Shown: piece after piece, positions 26,733 through 34,299 of the stretch
How positions within the stretch are numbered: position 1 is the stretch's first letter
Layout of the letters: every line of letters starts with the position of its first letter
NCBI GenBank assembly: GCA_003280495.1
Contig: QCET01000008.1
Coordinates: 1-44,470 of the forward strand
Origin: Pelagibacteraceae bacterium AG-359-E06
Lineage (GTDB): Bacteria; Pseudomonadota; Alphaproteobacteria; Pelagibacterales; Pelagibacteraceae
Reading direction: 5' to 3'
DNA: 44,470 bases
Translations under genes and position numbers: made by a program
The notes under the pieces: generated by a model
What the model was told of the DNA's origin: nothing
The model's input: the letters and a program-made list of their open reading frames with translations, nothing else
Databases searched by the model: none

Positions 26733-27023
26733 ATGAAAAAAACAAAATTGTCGCCCGCTGATAAACTTAAAATCATTAGAAAAAATATAGATAAAATAGA
26801 TTTCAAAATGTTAAAGTTGCTTGAAAATAGAAGAAAAGAGGTACTAAAAATTATAAAGTACAAACCAAAAAGTAAAATTGTAGATCAAAAAAGAATAAAG
26901 AAAATGTTGAATTTAAGGTGTAAAAAAGCAAAAGCGTTAAAAATAGAAAAATTCATTATTACGGGTATTTGGAAAGCTATGATTAATTCTTTTATAAAAT
27001 TACAGAGAATAAAGTATAAATAA
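26733..27023 (+). CDS. Chorismate mutase-like protein, AroQ fold
   Basis: A 96-residue, very basic helical protein. It has the AroQ pattern: 'IIRKNIDKIDFKMLKLLENR' (about 14-33), where Arg16 and the second Arg of 'ENRRKE' match E. coli Arg11 and Arg28, a Lys near 41, 'VDQKR' for Asp48/Arg51, and a C-terminal 'IWKAMINSFIKLQ' helix ending in the expected Gln. The residue for Glu52, next to the second Arg, is Ile. The likely reaction is chorismate to prephenate for Phe/Tyr. Start is ATG 26733, because an upstream in-frame start would overlap the divergent ctaA. Its stop at 27023 touches convergent rpmG. Confidence 0.7.
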   Translation: MKKTKLSPADKLKIIRKNIDKIDFKMLKLLENRRKEVLKIIKYKPKSKIVDQKRIKKMLNLRCKKAKALKIEKFIITGIWKAMINSFIKLQRIKYK

Positions 27024-27215
27024 TTATTTGCTATGTGGTGGTAATTTTTTTTCTATAAACCACTCATGTTTCTTTGTTTCTGGATTATATTTCTTTAATT
27101 TAAGTTTGTTTTTTGCCTTTTCTCCAGCTGTAGGTTTTTTAACGTAATAATAAAAGCTACTATTCTGTTTTTGTTCAGGAACTAACCTAACTTTTATTGA
27201 AGTTTTTTTTGCCAT
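27024..27215 (-). CDS. rpmG: 50S ribosomal protein L33
   Basis: A 63-residue large-subunit protein. It opens 'MAKKTSIKVRLVPEQ', then 'FYYYVKK' and 'LKKYNPETKKHEWFIEKK', the standard L33 core where homologues read 'KYDPxxRKHVxFxExK'. It lacks the Cys pairs of zinc-binding L33, as expected in proteobacteria, and is a few residues longer in the loop near 15-30. It starts 1 base inside the merR stop and ends with no spacer against the convergent chorismate mutase-like gene. rpmG is not usually the gene after merR. Confidence 0.9.
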   Translation of the reverse strand: MAKKTSIKVRLVPEQKQNSSFYYYVKKPTAGEKAKNKLKLKKYNPETKKHEWFIEKKLPPHSK

Positions 27216-27577
27216 TATAAAATATCTTTTATTTCACTAATTATTTTTTTTATTTTTTTCAATTGTGCATGATTTATATATTTATCATTTTTCGAGTCAA
27301 CTTCAGTTTTAGTTTTTTTTTCATTTAGTAACATTTTTACTTTATTTAAAGTTAATCCCTCGTCATTTAATAAGGATTTTATAGTATGTAATACTTTAAT
27401 ATTATCATCAGAATAATATCGTCTACCATTATAAACTACCGAACATTTTGCTTGTTTAAATTTTTTTTCCCAAAATCTAAGTAGATAAGTTTTGTTTCTC
27501 CCAGTAGTATTGTCAATTAAACCTAATATTTGGCACACCTCACCTACAGTTTTAAAGGCTTTTTTTTTTTTATTCAT
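27215..27577 (-). CDS. MerR-family transcriptional regulator
   Basis: A 120-residue DNA-binding protein with the winged-helix MerR N-terminal domain (about 8-80): 'TVGEVCQILGL', 'LRFWEKKF', then the wing 'NGRRYYSDDNIKVL' and 'LLNDEGLTLNKVKMLL'. The second half is a short coiled Lys-rich tail with no effector domain. This regulator follows ihfA in many alphaproteobacteria; its target is not known to me. It overlaps ihfA by 8 bases. Codons 3-6 are a pure A12 run (T12 at 27560-27571 on the plus strand), a likely slippage site. Confidence 0.88.
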   Translation of the reverse strand: MNKKKKAFKTVGEVCQILGLIDNTTGRNKTYLLRFWEKKFKQAKCSVVYNGRRYYSDDNIKVLHTIKSLLNDEGLTLNKVKMLLNEKKTKTEVDSKNDKYINHAQLKKIKKIISEIKDIL

Positions 27578-27875
27578 TGATTTGTTTATTAATTTTTTTA
27601 ATTAACATTTTTGAAGGTTTAAATCTTACAACATTTCGTGAAATTATCTCGGCTAATTCCTTAGTTTTAGGATTTCTGCCAACTCTTGCGGATTTAGTTT
27701 TTAAGTTAAAAGAACCAAACAAAGCAATTTTTACTTTATTTTTTTTTTCGAGCTCTTTAATCAAAGATTCAAAAACTAAGTCTACAAATTTAGCACATTC
27801 ACTTTTTGGTAACCCTAATTCTTTAAAAACAATTTTATATAAATCTTGCCTCGTTATATTGTTATTTTTTTCCAT
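27570..27875 (-). CDS. ihfA: Integration host factor alpha subunit
   Basis: Nucleoid protein of the HU/IHF family that bends DNA as a heterodimer with IhfB. From ATG 27875 it has 101 residues, the normal IhfA length: 'ITRQDLYKIVFKELGLPKSE' (7-26), 'ALFGSFNLK' (51-59) and the beta-arm 'VGRNPKT' (65-71) with the intercalating Pro69. A TTG 27 bases upstream would add nine residues unlike any IhfA, so I prefer the ATG. It overlaps the end of plsX by 14 bases. fabH, usually between plsX and ihfA, is missing. Confidence 0.93.
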   Translation of the reverse strand: MEKNNNITRQDLYKIVFKELGLPKSECAKFVDLVFESLIKELEKKNKVKIALFGSFNLKTKSARVGRNPKTKELAEIISRNVVRFKPSKMLIKKINKQINE

Positions 27876-28881
27876 TAACAAAATTATTTTTAATTTTATC
27901 AATTAGATTACCACGTAATATTTTAGAAGACAATTTAATTGAATTATAAAATGCATACCCATCTGCACCTCCATGACTTTTAATTACAGGAGATGTAAGA
28001 CCTAAAAAAATTGCTCCATTATAATTTCTTGGATCTAATTTTTTTTTAATTTTTGAAAAAACTGGATAGCTTATTAAATACGATATTTTACTTAAAAGAC
28101 TATTACTAAAAGAATTTTTTATTTCAGATGTAATATAATTTGCTGTTCCTTCGGCTGTCTTTAAAGCTACATTGCCTGTAAATCCATCAGTAACAATAAC
28201 GTCAACATCTCCTTTAGTAATATCATTTCCTTCTATATATCCAGTATAAATGAAATTATTATTTGTCTGATTTAATGATGAATGAGTATTTTTTAAAGTT
28301 TCATTACCTTTGATTTCCTCTGATCCTATGTTGAGTAAACCCACATTTGGTTTTTGTTTATCAAATAAAACAGAATATAACTCGCTTCCTATTTTTGAAA
28401 ATTGAACAAAATTTTTCTCATTACACTCTACATTCGCACCTAGATCTAAAACTATACTAAGATTTTTCTTGTTCGGCCATAATCCTGCTAGTGGCGGTTT
28501 ATCGACACCATCAATCGTTTTCAAAAGTAATTTAGAAATAACAAGTAATGCACCTGTATTACCAGAGGATATTATTATGTCACATTTTTTATTTTTTACT
28601 GACTCAATTGACCTCCACATACTAGACTCTTTACCTAATTTAATAGAGTCTCTCACGCTCATTTCATTTGTAATTATTTTTTCACAATCCTCAATGAATA
28701 TGCTTTGATTTTTCGAAAGATCACATTTTTGTAAGCATTCTTCAATTTCTTTTTTTTTTCCAAATAAAGTGAAAGAGGTTTCTTTGTTCTCTCTCAAAAA
28801 AATTCTTAGTCCTTCAACTACTTTTTTTGGAGCGTTATCCCCACCCATTGCGTCCAATGCAATGTTATATTTATAATTCAT
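27862..28881 (-). CDS. plsX: Phosphate acyltransferase PlsX
   Basis: Makes acyl-phosphate from acyl-ACP for PlsY, the first step of phospholipid synthesis at the membrane. The 339-residue protein begins with the signature 'ALDAMGGDNAP' (8-18) and contains 'DLGANVECNEKNFVQF' near 144, 'LLNIGSEEIKG' near 178 and 'GGADGYAF' near 303. It follows rpmF by 8 bases, the universal rpmF-plsX pair, and overlaps ihfA by 14. Confidence 0.96.
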   Translation of the reverse strand: MNYKYNIALDAMGGDNAPKKVVEGLRIFLRENKETSFTLFGKKKEIEECLQKCDLSKNQSIFIEDCEKIITNEMSVRDSIKLGKESSMWRSIESVKNKKCDIIISSGNTGALLVISKLLLKTIDGVDKPPLAGLWPNKKNLSIVLDLGANVECNEKNFVQFSKIGSELYSVLFDKQKPNVGLLNIGSEEIKGNETLKNTHSSLNQTNNNFIYTGYIEGNDITKGDVDVIVTDGFTGNVALKTAEGTANYITSEIKNSFSNSLLSKISYLISYPVFSKIKKKLDPRNYNGAIFLGLTSPVIKSHGGADGYAFYNSIKLSSKILRGNLIDKIKNNFVNGKK

Positions 28882-28889
28882 TAAAGATA

Positions 28890-29066
28890 TTATTTATTTT
28901 TAAATATTTGTTTTCCGTTGTACATGCCAGTTTTTTTATCAATATGATGGGATAATCTAAATTCACCACTTTTTTTATCCTCAATAATATTTTTAAATTT
29001 AACTGCATGATGGGATCTTCTTTTCCCTTTTCTAGATACAGAAGTTTTGCGCTTTGGTACTGCCAT
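28890..29066 (-). CDS. rpmF: 50S ribosomal protein L32
   Basis: A 58-residue ribosomal protein. The start is '[20 protein letters not shown]' (1-20), the near-invariant L32 opening, followed by '[16 protein letters not shown]' and '[11 protein letters not shown]'. It lacks Cys residues, so no zinc ribbon, as in other alphaproteobacteria. A longer open frame in another register covers the same bases but has no homology I can see. Its own promoter would lie in the gap shared with the divergent BamE-like gene. It runs into plsX. Confidence 0.96.
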   Translation of the reverse strand: MAVPKRKTSVSRKGKRRSHHAVKFKNIIEDKKSGEFRLSHHIDKKTGMYNGKQIFKNK

Positions 29067-29184
29067 AAAAATGTTGTAAATATCATTTATGACTTTTAAA
29101 TCAACTTTTATTTGTTAGGATTATCATTTAATTTGATATAAATGTTAAATTTACTAATATAAGCATTAAAAGTGATCTAAGCAT
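29067..29184. promoter_or_regulatory. Divergent promoter region, rpmF / bamE
   Basis: A 118-base AT-rich gap between divergent genes. Plus strand, toward bamE: TTGATA (29133-29138), 16 bases, TAATAT (29155-29160), 24 bases before the ATG; a good sigma70 match. Minus strand, toward rpmF: TTGATT, 16 bases, TATTTA close to the L32 start; weaker. I see no operator or hairpin. Confidence 0.5.
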
Positions 29185-29655
29185 ATGAAGTATATAAAAC
29201 TCTCTATATTTTGCCTAATTTTAACTAATTGCTCTTCTTTAAAACAGCCTAACGAGATACATGGTGTTAAGAATATAATTTCAAAATCACAAATATTGAA
29301 AATAAATGTTTCGAACAAAAATGATGTATTAAAATTAATAGGTTATCAACCATTAATAGATCCTTTTGATAAAAATTTGTGGAGCTATTTTGAAATCGTG
29401 ATTGAAAAAAACAAATTAGGTAAAAAAAAATTTAAAAAGAATAATATCTTAATTATTAAATTTAATAATAAGGGTATTATAAATAAAGTAGAAACATATA
29501 ATTTATCCAATATGCAAAACATTGTGTTTTCTGAAAATAAGACAAAAAGCTTAGCTTTGGATGACTCTGTTATTACAAAAATATTAAATTCTTCTAGAAA
29601 AAGACTTGAACGAGCAAAAAAAACAGATGATGATTTTTCTCCATTTCCTAAATAG
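29185..29655 (+). CDS. bamE: BamE/SmpA-OmlA-like outer-membrane lipoprotein
   Basis: A 156-residue predicted lipoprotein with a short signal peptide and lipobox 'LTNC' (Cys16), with an unusual Asn just before the Cys. The body fits the small BamE domain: a helix with 'NKNDVLKLIGYQPLIDP' near 49-65 (the 'v...lG.P' turn), then 'WSYFEI' and a beta strand 'NNILIIKFNNKGIINKVETY' near 94-113. A charged tail of about 45 residues follows. BamE-type genes often sit upstream of rpmF-plsX in alphaproteobacteria, which supports the call. It probably assists BamA. It ends 6 bases from convergent hppA. Confidence 0.8.
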   Translation: MKYIKLSIFCLILTNCSSLKQPNEIHGVKNIISKSQILKINVSNKNDVLKLIGYQPLIDPFDKNLWSYFEIVIEKNKLGKKKFKKNNILIIKFNNKGIINKVETYNLSNMQNIVFSENKTKSLALDDSVITKILNSSRKRLERAKKTDDDFSPFPK

Positions 29656-29661
29656 CTTTAA

Positions 29662-31761
29662 CTAATGTGCGATTATAGCTAAAAGTAAAAGAGCTACGAT
29701 ATTGGTAATCTTTATCATGGGATTAACAGCTGGACCTGCAGTATCTTTGTAAGGATCACCAACTGTATCACCTGTTACTGCTGCTTTATGTGCCTCAGAA
29801 CCTTTGCCACCGAAATTTCCATCCTCGATATATTTCTTTGCATTATCCCATGCGCCACCGCCTGCTGTCATTGATATTGCAACGAATAAACCTGTGATAA
29901 TTACTCCAAGTAACATTGCGCCTAAAGATGATAACGCAGCGACTTGTCCAGCTATTAAATAGATAATACCATACAAAATAACAGGCGATAATACTGGTAA
30001 CAATGACGGTATAACCATTTCTTTAATAGCGGCCTTGGTTAATAAATCTACAGCTGTTTTATAATCAGGCTTATCTGTACCTTTCATTATTCCTGGCATT
30101 TCTTTAAATTGTCTTCTTACTTCATTTACTACCGCTCCTCCAGCTCTACCTACAGCTTGCATGCCCATTGAACCAAATAAATATGGTAATAAACCTCCTA
30201 TTAACAAACCTACAACAACATATGGATTTGAAAGATCAAAATTAACTTCAATCCCACTTAATGATGAAGTAGGATCTTTTGAAAAGAATTTAATGTCTTC
30301 GGTATAAGCAGCAAATAAAACTAGAGCTCCTAATCCAGCGGATCCAATTGCATAACCTTTTGTAACTGCTTTTGTGGTATTACCTACAGCATCTAAAGCA
30401 TCGGTTGTTTTTCTTACATCATCGGGTAAATTAGACATCTCAGCTATACCACCAGCATTATCAGTCACCGGACCATAAGCATCAAGAGCAACTACCATAC
30501 CAGCTAAAGCTAACATTGTAGTAACTGCTATTGCTATACCAAATAAACCTGCCAATAAGAAAGTTGAAATTATTCCAGTTACGATTATTAATGCAGGTAT
30601 TGCAGTAGCCTCCATAGAGATTGCTAAACCTTGAATAACATTTGTACCATGGCCTGTCGTTGATGACTCGGCAACAGATTTTACAGGTCGATAATCTGTC
30701 CCAGTATAATACTCGGTTATCCAAATAATTAAGCCGGTAATTATTAATCCAATTAAGCCACAAAAATATAATTCAAGTCCAGAAAATTCTTTATCATTTA
30801 CGTTAAATTGACTGTCTAAACCTATAACTAAATCAGTGACAGGGTATAAAGCTAATAAAGATAAAGCGGCAGTCACAATAAAACCTTTATATAAAGCTCC
30901 CATTATATTTTGACTTTTTCCAAGTTTTACAAAATAAGTTCCGATTATTGATGTAAGTATGCAAATTCCACCTATGGTTAGTGGATAAATCAACATATTT
31001 ATATTACCTGTAAAAAAAATTGAGGAAAGCACCATTGTTGCAACTATAGTTACGGCATAAGTTTCAAATAAATCTGCTGCCATGCCAGCGCAGTCGCCAA
31101 CATTATCTCCAACATTATCTGCAATCACTGCTGGATTTCTTGGGTCATCTTCTGGAATACCTGCTTCGACTTTACCGACTAAGTCTGCTCCAACATCAGC
31201 TCCTTTTGTAAATATACCCCCGCCCAATCTAGCAAATATAGATATTAGGGATGCACCAAAACCTAATGCAACTAGAGCATTTACTATTTCACGCTCATCG
31301 ATGTTTAACTTCAATAACAAAAAATAGTAAACTGATATTGAGAGAAGAGCTAATCCAGCTACCAACATACCTGTAACTGCCCCTGATTTAAAAGCTATTT
31401 TTAGTCCATCATCTAAACTAGTTCTTGAGGCTTCAGCTGTTCTTACATTTGCTTGTACTGATATTAACATCCCTACGTAACCAGCCGCTCCAGATAGTGT
31501 AGCTCCAATTACATATCCTAGTCCTACCCATATTGAAAATAAAAAACTAATTAAAATTAGTACAATAACTCCAACTATAGCTATAGTAGTGTATTGTCTG
31601 TTTAAGTAAGCCTTTGCACCTATTTGAATGGCGCTCGCAATTTCTTGCATTTTGTCATCACCAGCACTAGCAGACAATATTTGTTTACTAGATATAAAAC
31701 CATATATTACCGATATTACACCGCAAAAAATTACAATCTGTAAAATTAAATCTGAGCTCAT
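29662..31761 (-). CDS. hppA: Proton-pumping membrane pyrophosphatase, K+-independent type
   Basis: Inner-membrane enzyme that hydrolyses pyrophosphate and exports protons, saving energy in oligotrophs. The 699 residues form about 16 helices. Substrate-site motifs: '[20 protein letters not shown]' near 186-205, '[20 protein letters not shown]' near 210-229, '[11 protein letters not shown]' near 350, '[16 protein letters not shown]' near 428 and '[14 protein letters not shown]' near 665. The Lys in '[10 protein letters not shown]' near 459 is the residue that marks the K+-independent class (Ala in K+-dependent enzymes). It follows nusB after a 63-base gap, where thiL is common in relatives. Confidence 0.96.
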   Translation of the reverse strand: MSSDLILQIVIFCGVISVIYGFISSKQILSASAGDDKMQEIASAIQIGAKAYLNRQYTTIAIVGVIVLILISFLFSIWVGLGYVIGATLSGAAGYVGMLISVQANVRTAEASRTSLDDGLKIAFKSGAVTGMLVAGLALLSISVYYFLLLKLNIDEREIVNALVALGFGASLISIFARLGGGIFTKGADVGADLVGKVEAGIPEDDPRNPAVIADNVGDNVGDCAGMAADLFETYAVTIVATMVLSSIFFTGNINMLIYPLTIGGICILTSIIGTYFVKLGKSQNIMGALYKGFIVTAALSLLALYPVTDLVIGLDSQFNVNDKEFSGLELYFCGLIGLIITGLIIWITEYYTGTDYRPVKSVAESSTTGHGTNVIQGLAISMEATAIPALIIVTGIISTFLLAGLFGIAIAVTTMLALAGMVVALDAYGPVTDNAGGIAEMSNLPDDVRKTTDALDAVGNTTKAVTKGYAIGSAGLGALVLFAAYTEDIKFFSKDPTSSLSGIEVNFDLSNPYVVVGLLIGGLLPYLFGSMGMQAVGRAGGAVVNEVRRQFKEMPGIMKGTDKPDYKTAVDLLTKAAIKEMVIPSLLPVLSPVILYGIIYLIAGQVAALSSLGAMLLGVIITGLFVAISMTAGGGAWDNAKKYIEDGNFGGKGSEAHKAAVTGDTVGDPYKDTAGPAVNPMIKITNIVALLLLAIIAH

Positions 31762-31777
31762 TAAATATTTAAATTAT

Positions 31778-31790
31778 GTGCCTTAGTGCC
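31778..31790. repeat. Tandem GTGCC pair upstream of hppA
   Basis: Two GTGCC copies (31778-31782 and 31786-31790), 8 bases apart, stand out as the only GC-rich spot in the AT-rich nusB-hppA gap. They lie 17-29 bases before the hppA ATG. They could be an operator half-site pair or part of a ribosome-access structure, or chance. Confidence 0.3.
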
Positions 31791-31802
31791 AAAATAAAAT
31801 AT

Positions 31803-31818
31803 AAAAATCAAGATTTTT
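31803..31818 (-). terminator. Weak hairpin after nusB, possible attenuator or terminator
   Basis: AAAAATC and GATTTTT face each other around a 2-base loop, starting 7 bases after the nusB stop. On the minus strand a T-rich stretch follows. The stem has only one G-C pair and the local sequence is AT-rich, so it may be chance. Confidence 0.25.
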
Positions 31819-31824
31819 GACACT

Positions 31825-32202
31825 TTATTGTTGGGATTTATAAACAGCATCTAAAATGGCATTTACTAGTTTTTTTTGATTTTTATCGAAATATTTGCCA
31901 GTAACTTCTAAATATTCGTCAATTACTACTTTAAAGGGAGTTTTTTTAATAAAAATTAACTCGTATATGGACGCTTTTAAAATAATTTTAAGCAATAATT
32001 CTAAATTATGAATATTTACCTTTTCTTTATTAAGCCATTTTTCTAAAAAAGCTTCTAGCTCAGTTTCTTTATCAAAATACCCATAAAATATTTTCTTGAT
32101 AAGCCTTTGGTATGGGTGTTTTTGAAAAGAAATGTCTTTATTGGAACTGGTTGTTTTTTCATAAATTTTCTGAACAACCACCAGTCTTAAAGAGGGGTTC
32201 AT
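31825..32202 (-). CDS. nusB: Transcription antitermination factor NusB
   Basis: All-helical RNA-binding protein that joins NusE (S10) on boxA in rRNA antitermination. The 125-residue protein has the 'RLVVVQKIYEK' opening (6-16; usual 'aR..avqaLYq'), and the C-terminal 'LLLKIILKASIYELIFIKKT' helices followed by 'VVIDEYLEVTGKY' (usual 'vvInEavelaKkf') and 'LVNAILDAV' (usual 'fVNgvLd.i'). It is a little short in the middle. It starts 2 bases after ribH stops, the classic ribH-nusB pair. Confidence 0.92.
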   Translation of the reverse strand: MNPSLRLVVVQKIYEKTTSSNKDISFQKHPYQRLIKKIFYGYFDKETELEAFLEKWLNKEKVNIHNLELLLKIILKASIYELIFIKKTPFKVVIDEYLEVTGKYFDKNQKKLVNAILDAVYKSQQ

Positions 32203-32204
32203 AA

Positions 32205-32615
32205 TCAGATATTTTTTAAAATTGAAATAGCGGCTTTTGTTGCTTCAGCACCTTTATTTTTCTTACCAGACGACCTAATAATTGCCTGTTTTTTATTTAT
32301 ACAAGAAATGACTCCATATCCAATTGGGCAACTATATTTTACAGATATTTGCATGATTTCATTTATAACAGTTTTTGATAATAGCGAGAAATGCGGTGTC
32401 TGACCTTTAATAATACAACCAAGAACAACACAAAAAGAATGTTTTTTTCTTTTTAATAATATATTTACAAGCTGAGGTATTTCAAAACAACCATCAACAA
32501 TTCTTAAATCATATTTAATTTTGTTGTCTCTTAGAATTTTTATAGTCCCTTTGAGTAAATTATTAGATATAACTGGATAATAATTAGAAATGACTATTAA
32601 GCAATTTTTTTTCAT
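32205..32615 (-). CDS. ribH: 6,7-dimethyl-8-ribityllumazine synthase
   Basis: Condenses the RibB product with the RibD-derived pyrimidine to give lumazine. The 136-residue protein has 'DGCFEIPQLV' (41-50; usual 'PGaFEiP'), 'VVLGCIIKGQTPHF' (63-76) with His75 matching the conserved active-site His, and 'CPIGYGVISC' (usual 'PiafGVLT'). It overlaps ribBA by 4 bases. Several usual residues differ ('DG' for 'PG', 'SC' for 'T'), in line with fast evolution in AT-rich genomes. Confidence 0.92.
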   Translation of the reverse strand: MKKNCLIVISNYYPVISNNLLKGTIKILRDNKIKYDLRIVDGCFEIPQLVNILLKRKKHSFCVVLGCIIKGQTPHFSLLSKTVINEIMQISVKYSCPIGYGVISCINKKQAIIRSSGKKNKGAEATKAAISILKNI

Positions 32616-33706
32616 TTTTTATTTATAATTTCTTGTTTTTTTATTTTAATTCCAAAACCTTCAAGACCTATTACTTTTTTCTTCGATCTTGTCACTAATA
32701 TCATATTTTTAATTTTAAGCTTTTTCAAAATTTGCGCGCCCACTCCGTAGTTTCTTATATTTGTACTTAATTTATCGTTAATACTAGTATAATTGATTAT
32801 TTTGGGCAAATCTGCAAAATCACTCTCTTTTATCAATAATATTACACTTGGTTTGAAAGATGACATAAATTTTAGAGAATTTTTAATATCTTTTTGAACA
32901 TTTTTATTTGTAAAAATGTCCAATGAATTTGTTGATAGAACCCTAACTTTTGGAGTAGAATTTTTTTTAATATCTCCATAAACTAATGCCAAATGTTGCC
33001 TGTTATCTAAAAAATTTTCAAATGAGATTAATTTATATTTTTTTTTATTTATTATTACAATTTTTTCTTCTCGTTGTTTAATAAAAGACTCTTTTTTTAA
33101 TCTATAAGATATTAAATCATCTATTTTTCCAATTTTTAATGAATGTTTTCTTGCATATTCAATTAATTTTTTTCCTTTAGCCATGGTGCCGTCATCATTC
33201 ATTATTTCACATATTACAGCAGATTTTCCCATTCCAGCGAGATTAGAAATATCTACTGATGCTTCGGTATGTCCCGCTCGTGTTAAGACACCACCATCTC
33301 TAGCAACTAGTGGAAATATGTGACCCGGTGTTGATAAAGACTTTGAGTTTGATTTTTGATTAATAGCAACTAAAATTGTTTTTGCACGATCTAATGCGGA
33401 GATTCCAGTAGTTACTCCTCTTCGAGCCTCTATACTTACAGTGAAAGCAGTTTTTAATCTTGAGCTATTTCTACTTGGCATTAGACTAAGGCCTAGCTTG
33501 TTGGTTTGTTTCTTATCTAAAGCCAAACATATCAATCCTCTACCATGTTTAGCCATAAAATTAATTTTTTTTGCTGTAGTTTTTTTTGCTGAGAAAACAA
33601 GATCTCCTTCATTTTCTCTATTTTTATCGTCAACTAAAATAAAAATTTTTCCTTTTTTCGCAACTTTGATAATTTCATCAATTTTAGAGTATTTAAAATT
33701 TTTCAT
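32612..33706 (-). CDS. ribB: 3,4-dihydroxy-2-butanone-4-phosphate synthase with a degenerate GTP cyclohydrolase II domain (RibBA-like)
   Basis: The N-terminal half (about 1-205) is a complete RibB domain that makes the four-carbon unit of riboflavin: 'DDKNRENEGDL' (26-36), 'GISALDRAKTI' near 101, 'TPGHIFPLVARDGGVLTRAG' near 125-144 and 'HTEASVDI' with conserved His and Glu. The C-terminal part (about 215-364) aligns with GTP cyclohydrolase II by its end, 'NYGVGAQILKKLKIKNMILV' near 322 and 'GLEGFGI' near 350. It has no Cys at all, so the three zinc ligands are gone, and the 'GRGIG' segment is missing. GTP cyclohydrolase activity is therefore unlikely; a separate RibA should exist elsewhere. 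It overlaps ribH by 4 bases. Confidence 0.93.
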   Translation of the reverse strand: MKNFKYSKIDEIIKVAKKGKIFILVDDKNRENEGDLVFSAKKTTAKKINFMAKHGRGLICLALDKKQTNKLGLSLMPSRNSSRLKTAFTVSIEARRGVTTGISALDRAKTILVAINQKSNSKSLSTPGHIFPLVARDGGVLTRAGHTEASVDISNLAGMGKSAVICEIMNDDGTMAKGKKLIEYARKHSLKIGKIDDLISYRLKKESFIKQREEKIVIINKKKYKLISFENFLDNRQHLALVYGDIKKNSTPKVRVLSTNSLDIFTNKNVQKDIKNSLKFMSSFKPSVILLIKESDFADLPKIINYTSINDKLSTNIRNYGVGAQILKKLKIKNMILVTRSKKKVIGLEGFGIKIKKQEIINKK

Positions 33707-33711
33707 TTATG

Positions 33712-34299
33712 TTATCTGTTTAAATATTTCAAAATAATATCAAATTCTACATTGACCTTATCATTTTTCTTAAGGTTAATTAGGTTTGTTAATTTCAAGG
33801 AATGAGGAATTATGACTAATTGAAAGTAATTTTTACTTACAGAGACTATTGTTAAAGAAACACCATTAATAGCTATAGATCCCTTCTTAATTATATATTT
33901 TTTAAATTTTTGTTTATATTTGATATTAATATACCAACTACCTTGTTTTATATTTATTTTGCTAATAGATGAACAATCATCGACATGACCTTGAACAAAA
34001 TGACCTGATATCTCATCACCAAATCTTAGTGATTTTTCAATATTTACATTTTCATTTTTTTTTAAAAATCTTAAATTAGATAGTCTCAATGTTTCGGGGG
34101 ATAAATAAAACATTATTTGGCATTTGTTTTTAATCAATTTTGCCCTAATTAAAGTTAAGCATATTCCATTAATTGATATAGAGGATCCAATATCCTTATT
34201 AGTAAATTTTTGGACGGTGCTTAAAGTTAAAAAATACTTAGATTTGTCTTTTTTTAAAGATACAAATTCAGCTTTATTTTTTATAATTCCTGTAAACAT
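33712..34299 (-). CDS. ribE: Riboflavin synthase alpha chain
   Basis: Dismutates two lumazines to riboflavin. The 195-residue protein starts 'MFTGII' as nearly all homologues do, and holds two lumazine-binding barrels (about 1-88 and 89-190). Repeat signatures are 'SISINGICLTL' near 40 and 'SIAINGVSLTIV' near 140, plus 'GHFVQGHVD' near 98. ATG shares one base with the ribD stop (TAATG). Five bases separate it from ribBA. Confidence 0.95.
   Translation of the reverse strand: MFTGIIKNKAEFVSLKKDKSKYFLTLSTVQKFTNKDIGSSISINGICLTLIRAKLIKNKCQIMFYLSPETLRLSNLRFLKKNENVNIEKSLRFGDEISGHFVQGHVDDCSSISKINIKQGSWYINIKYKQKFKKYIIKKGSIAINGVSLTIVSVSKNYFQLVIIPHSLKLTNLINLKKNDKVNVEFDIILKYLNR

Noticed and set aside
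27577-27906. A 109-residue plus-strand frame
   Set aside because: Complement of ihfA; no homology and no start context.
28871-29086. A 71-residue open frame on the minus strand
   Set aside because: It overlies rpmF in another register; the L32 frame (28890-29066) has a near-invariant family sequence and correct spacing to plsX.
30482-30763. A 93-residue minus-strand frame
   Set aside because: It lies wholly inside hppA in a second frame and is rich in Asn, Tyr, Trp and Cys as an out-of-frame reading of hydrophobic codons would be.
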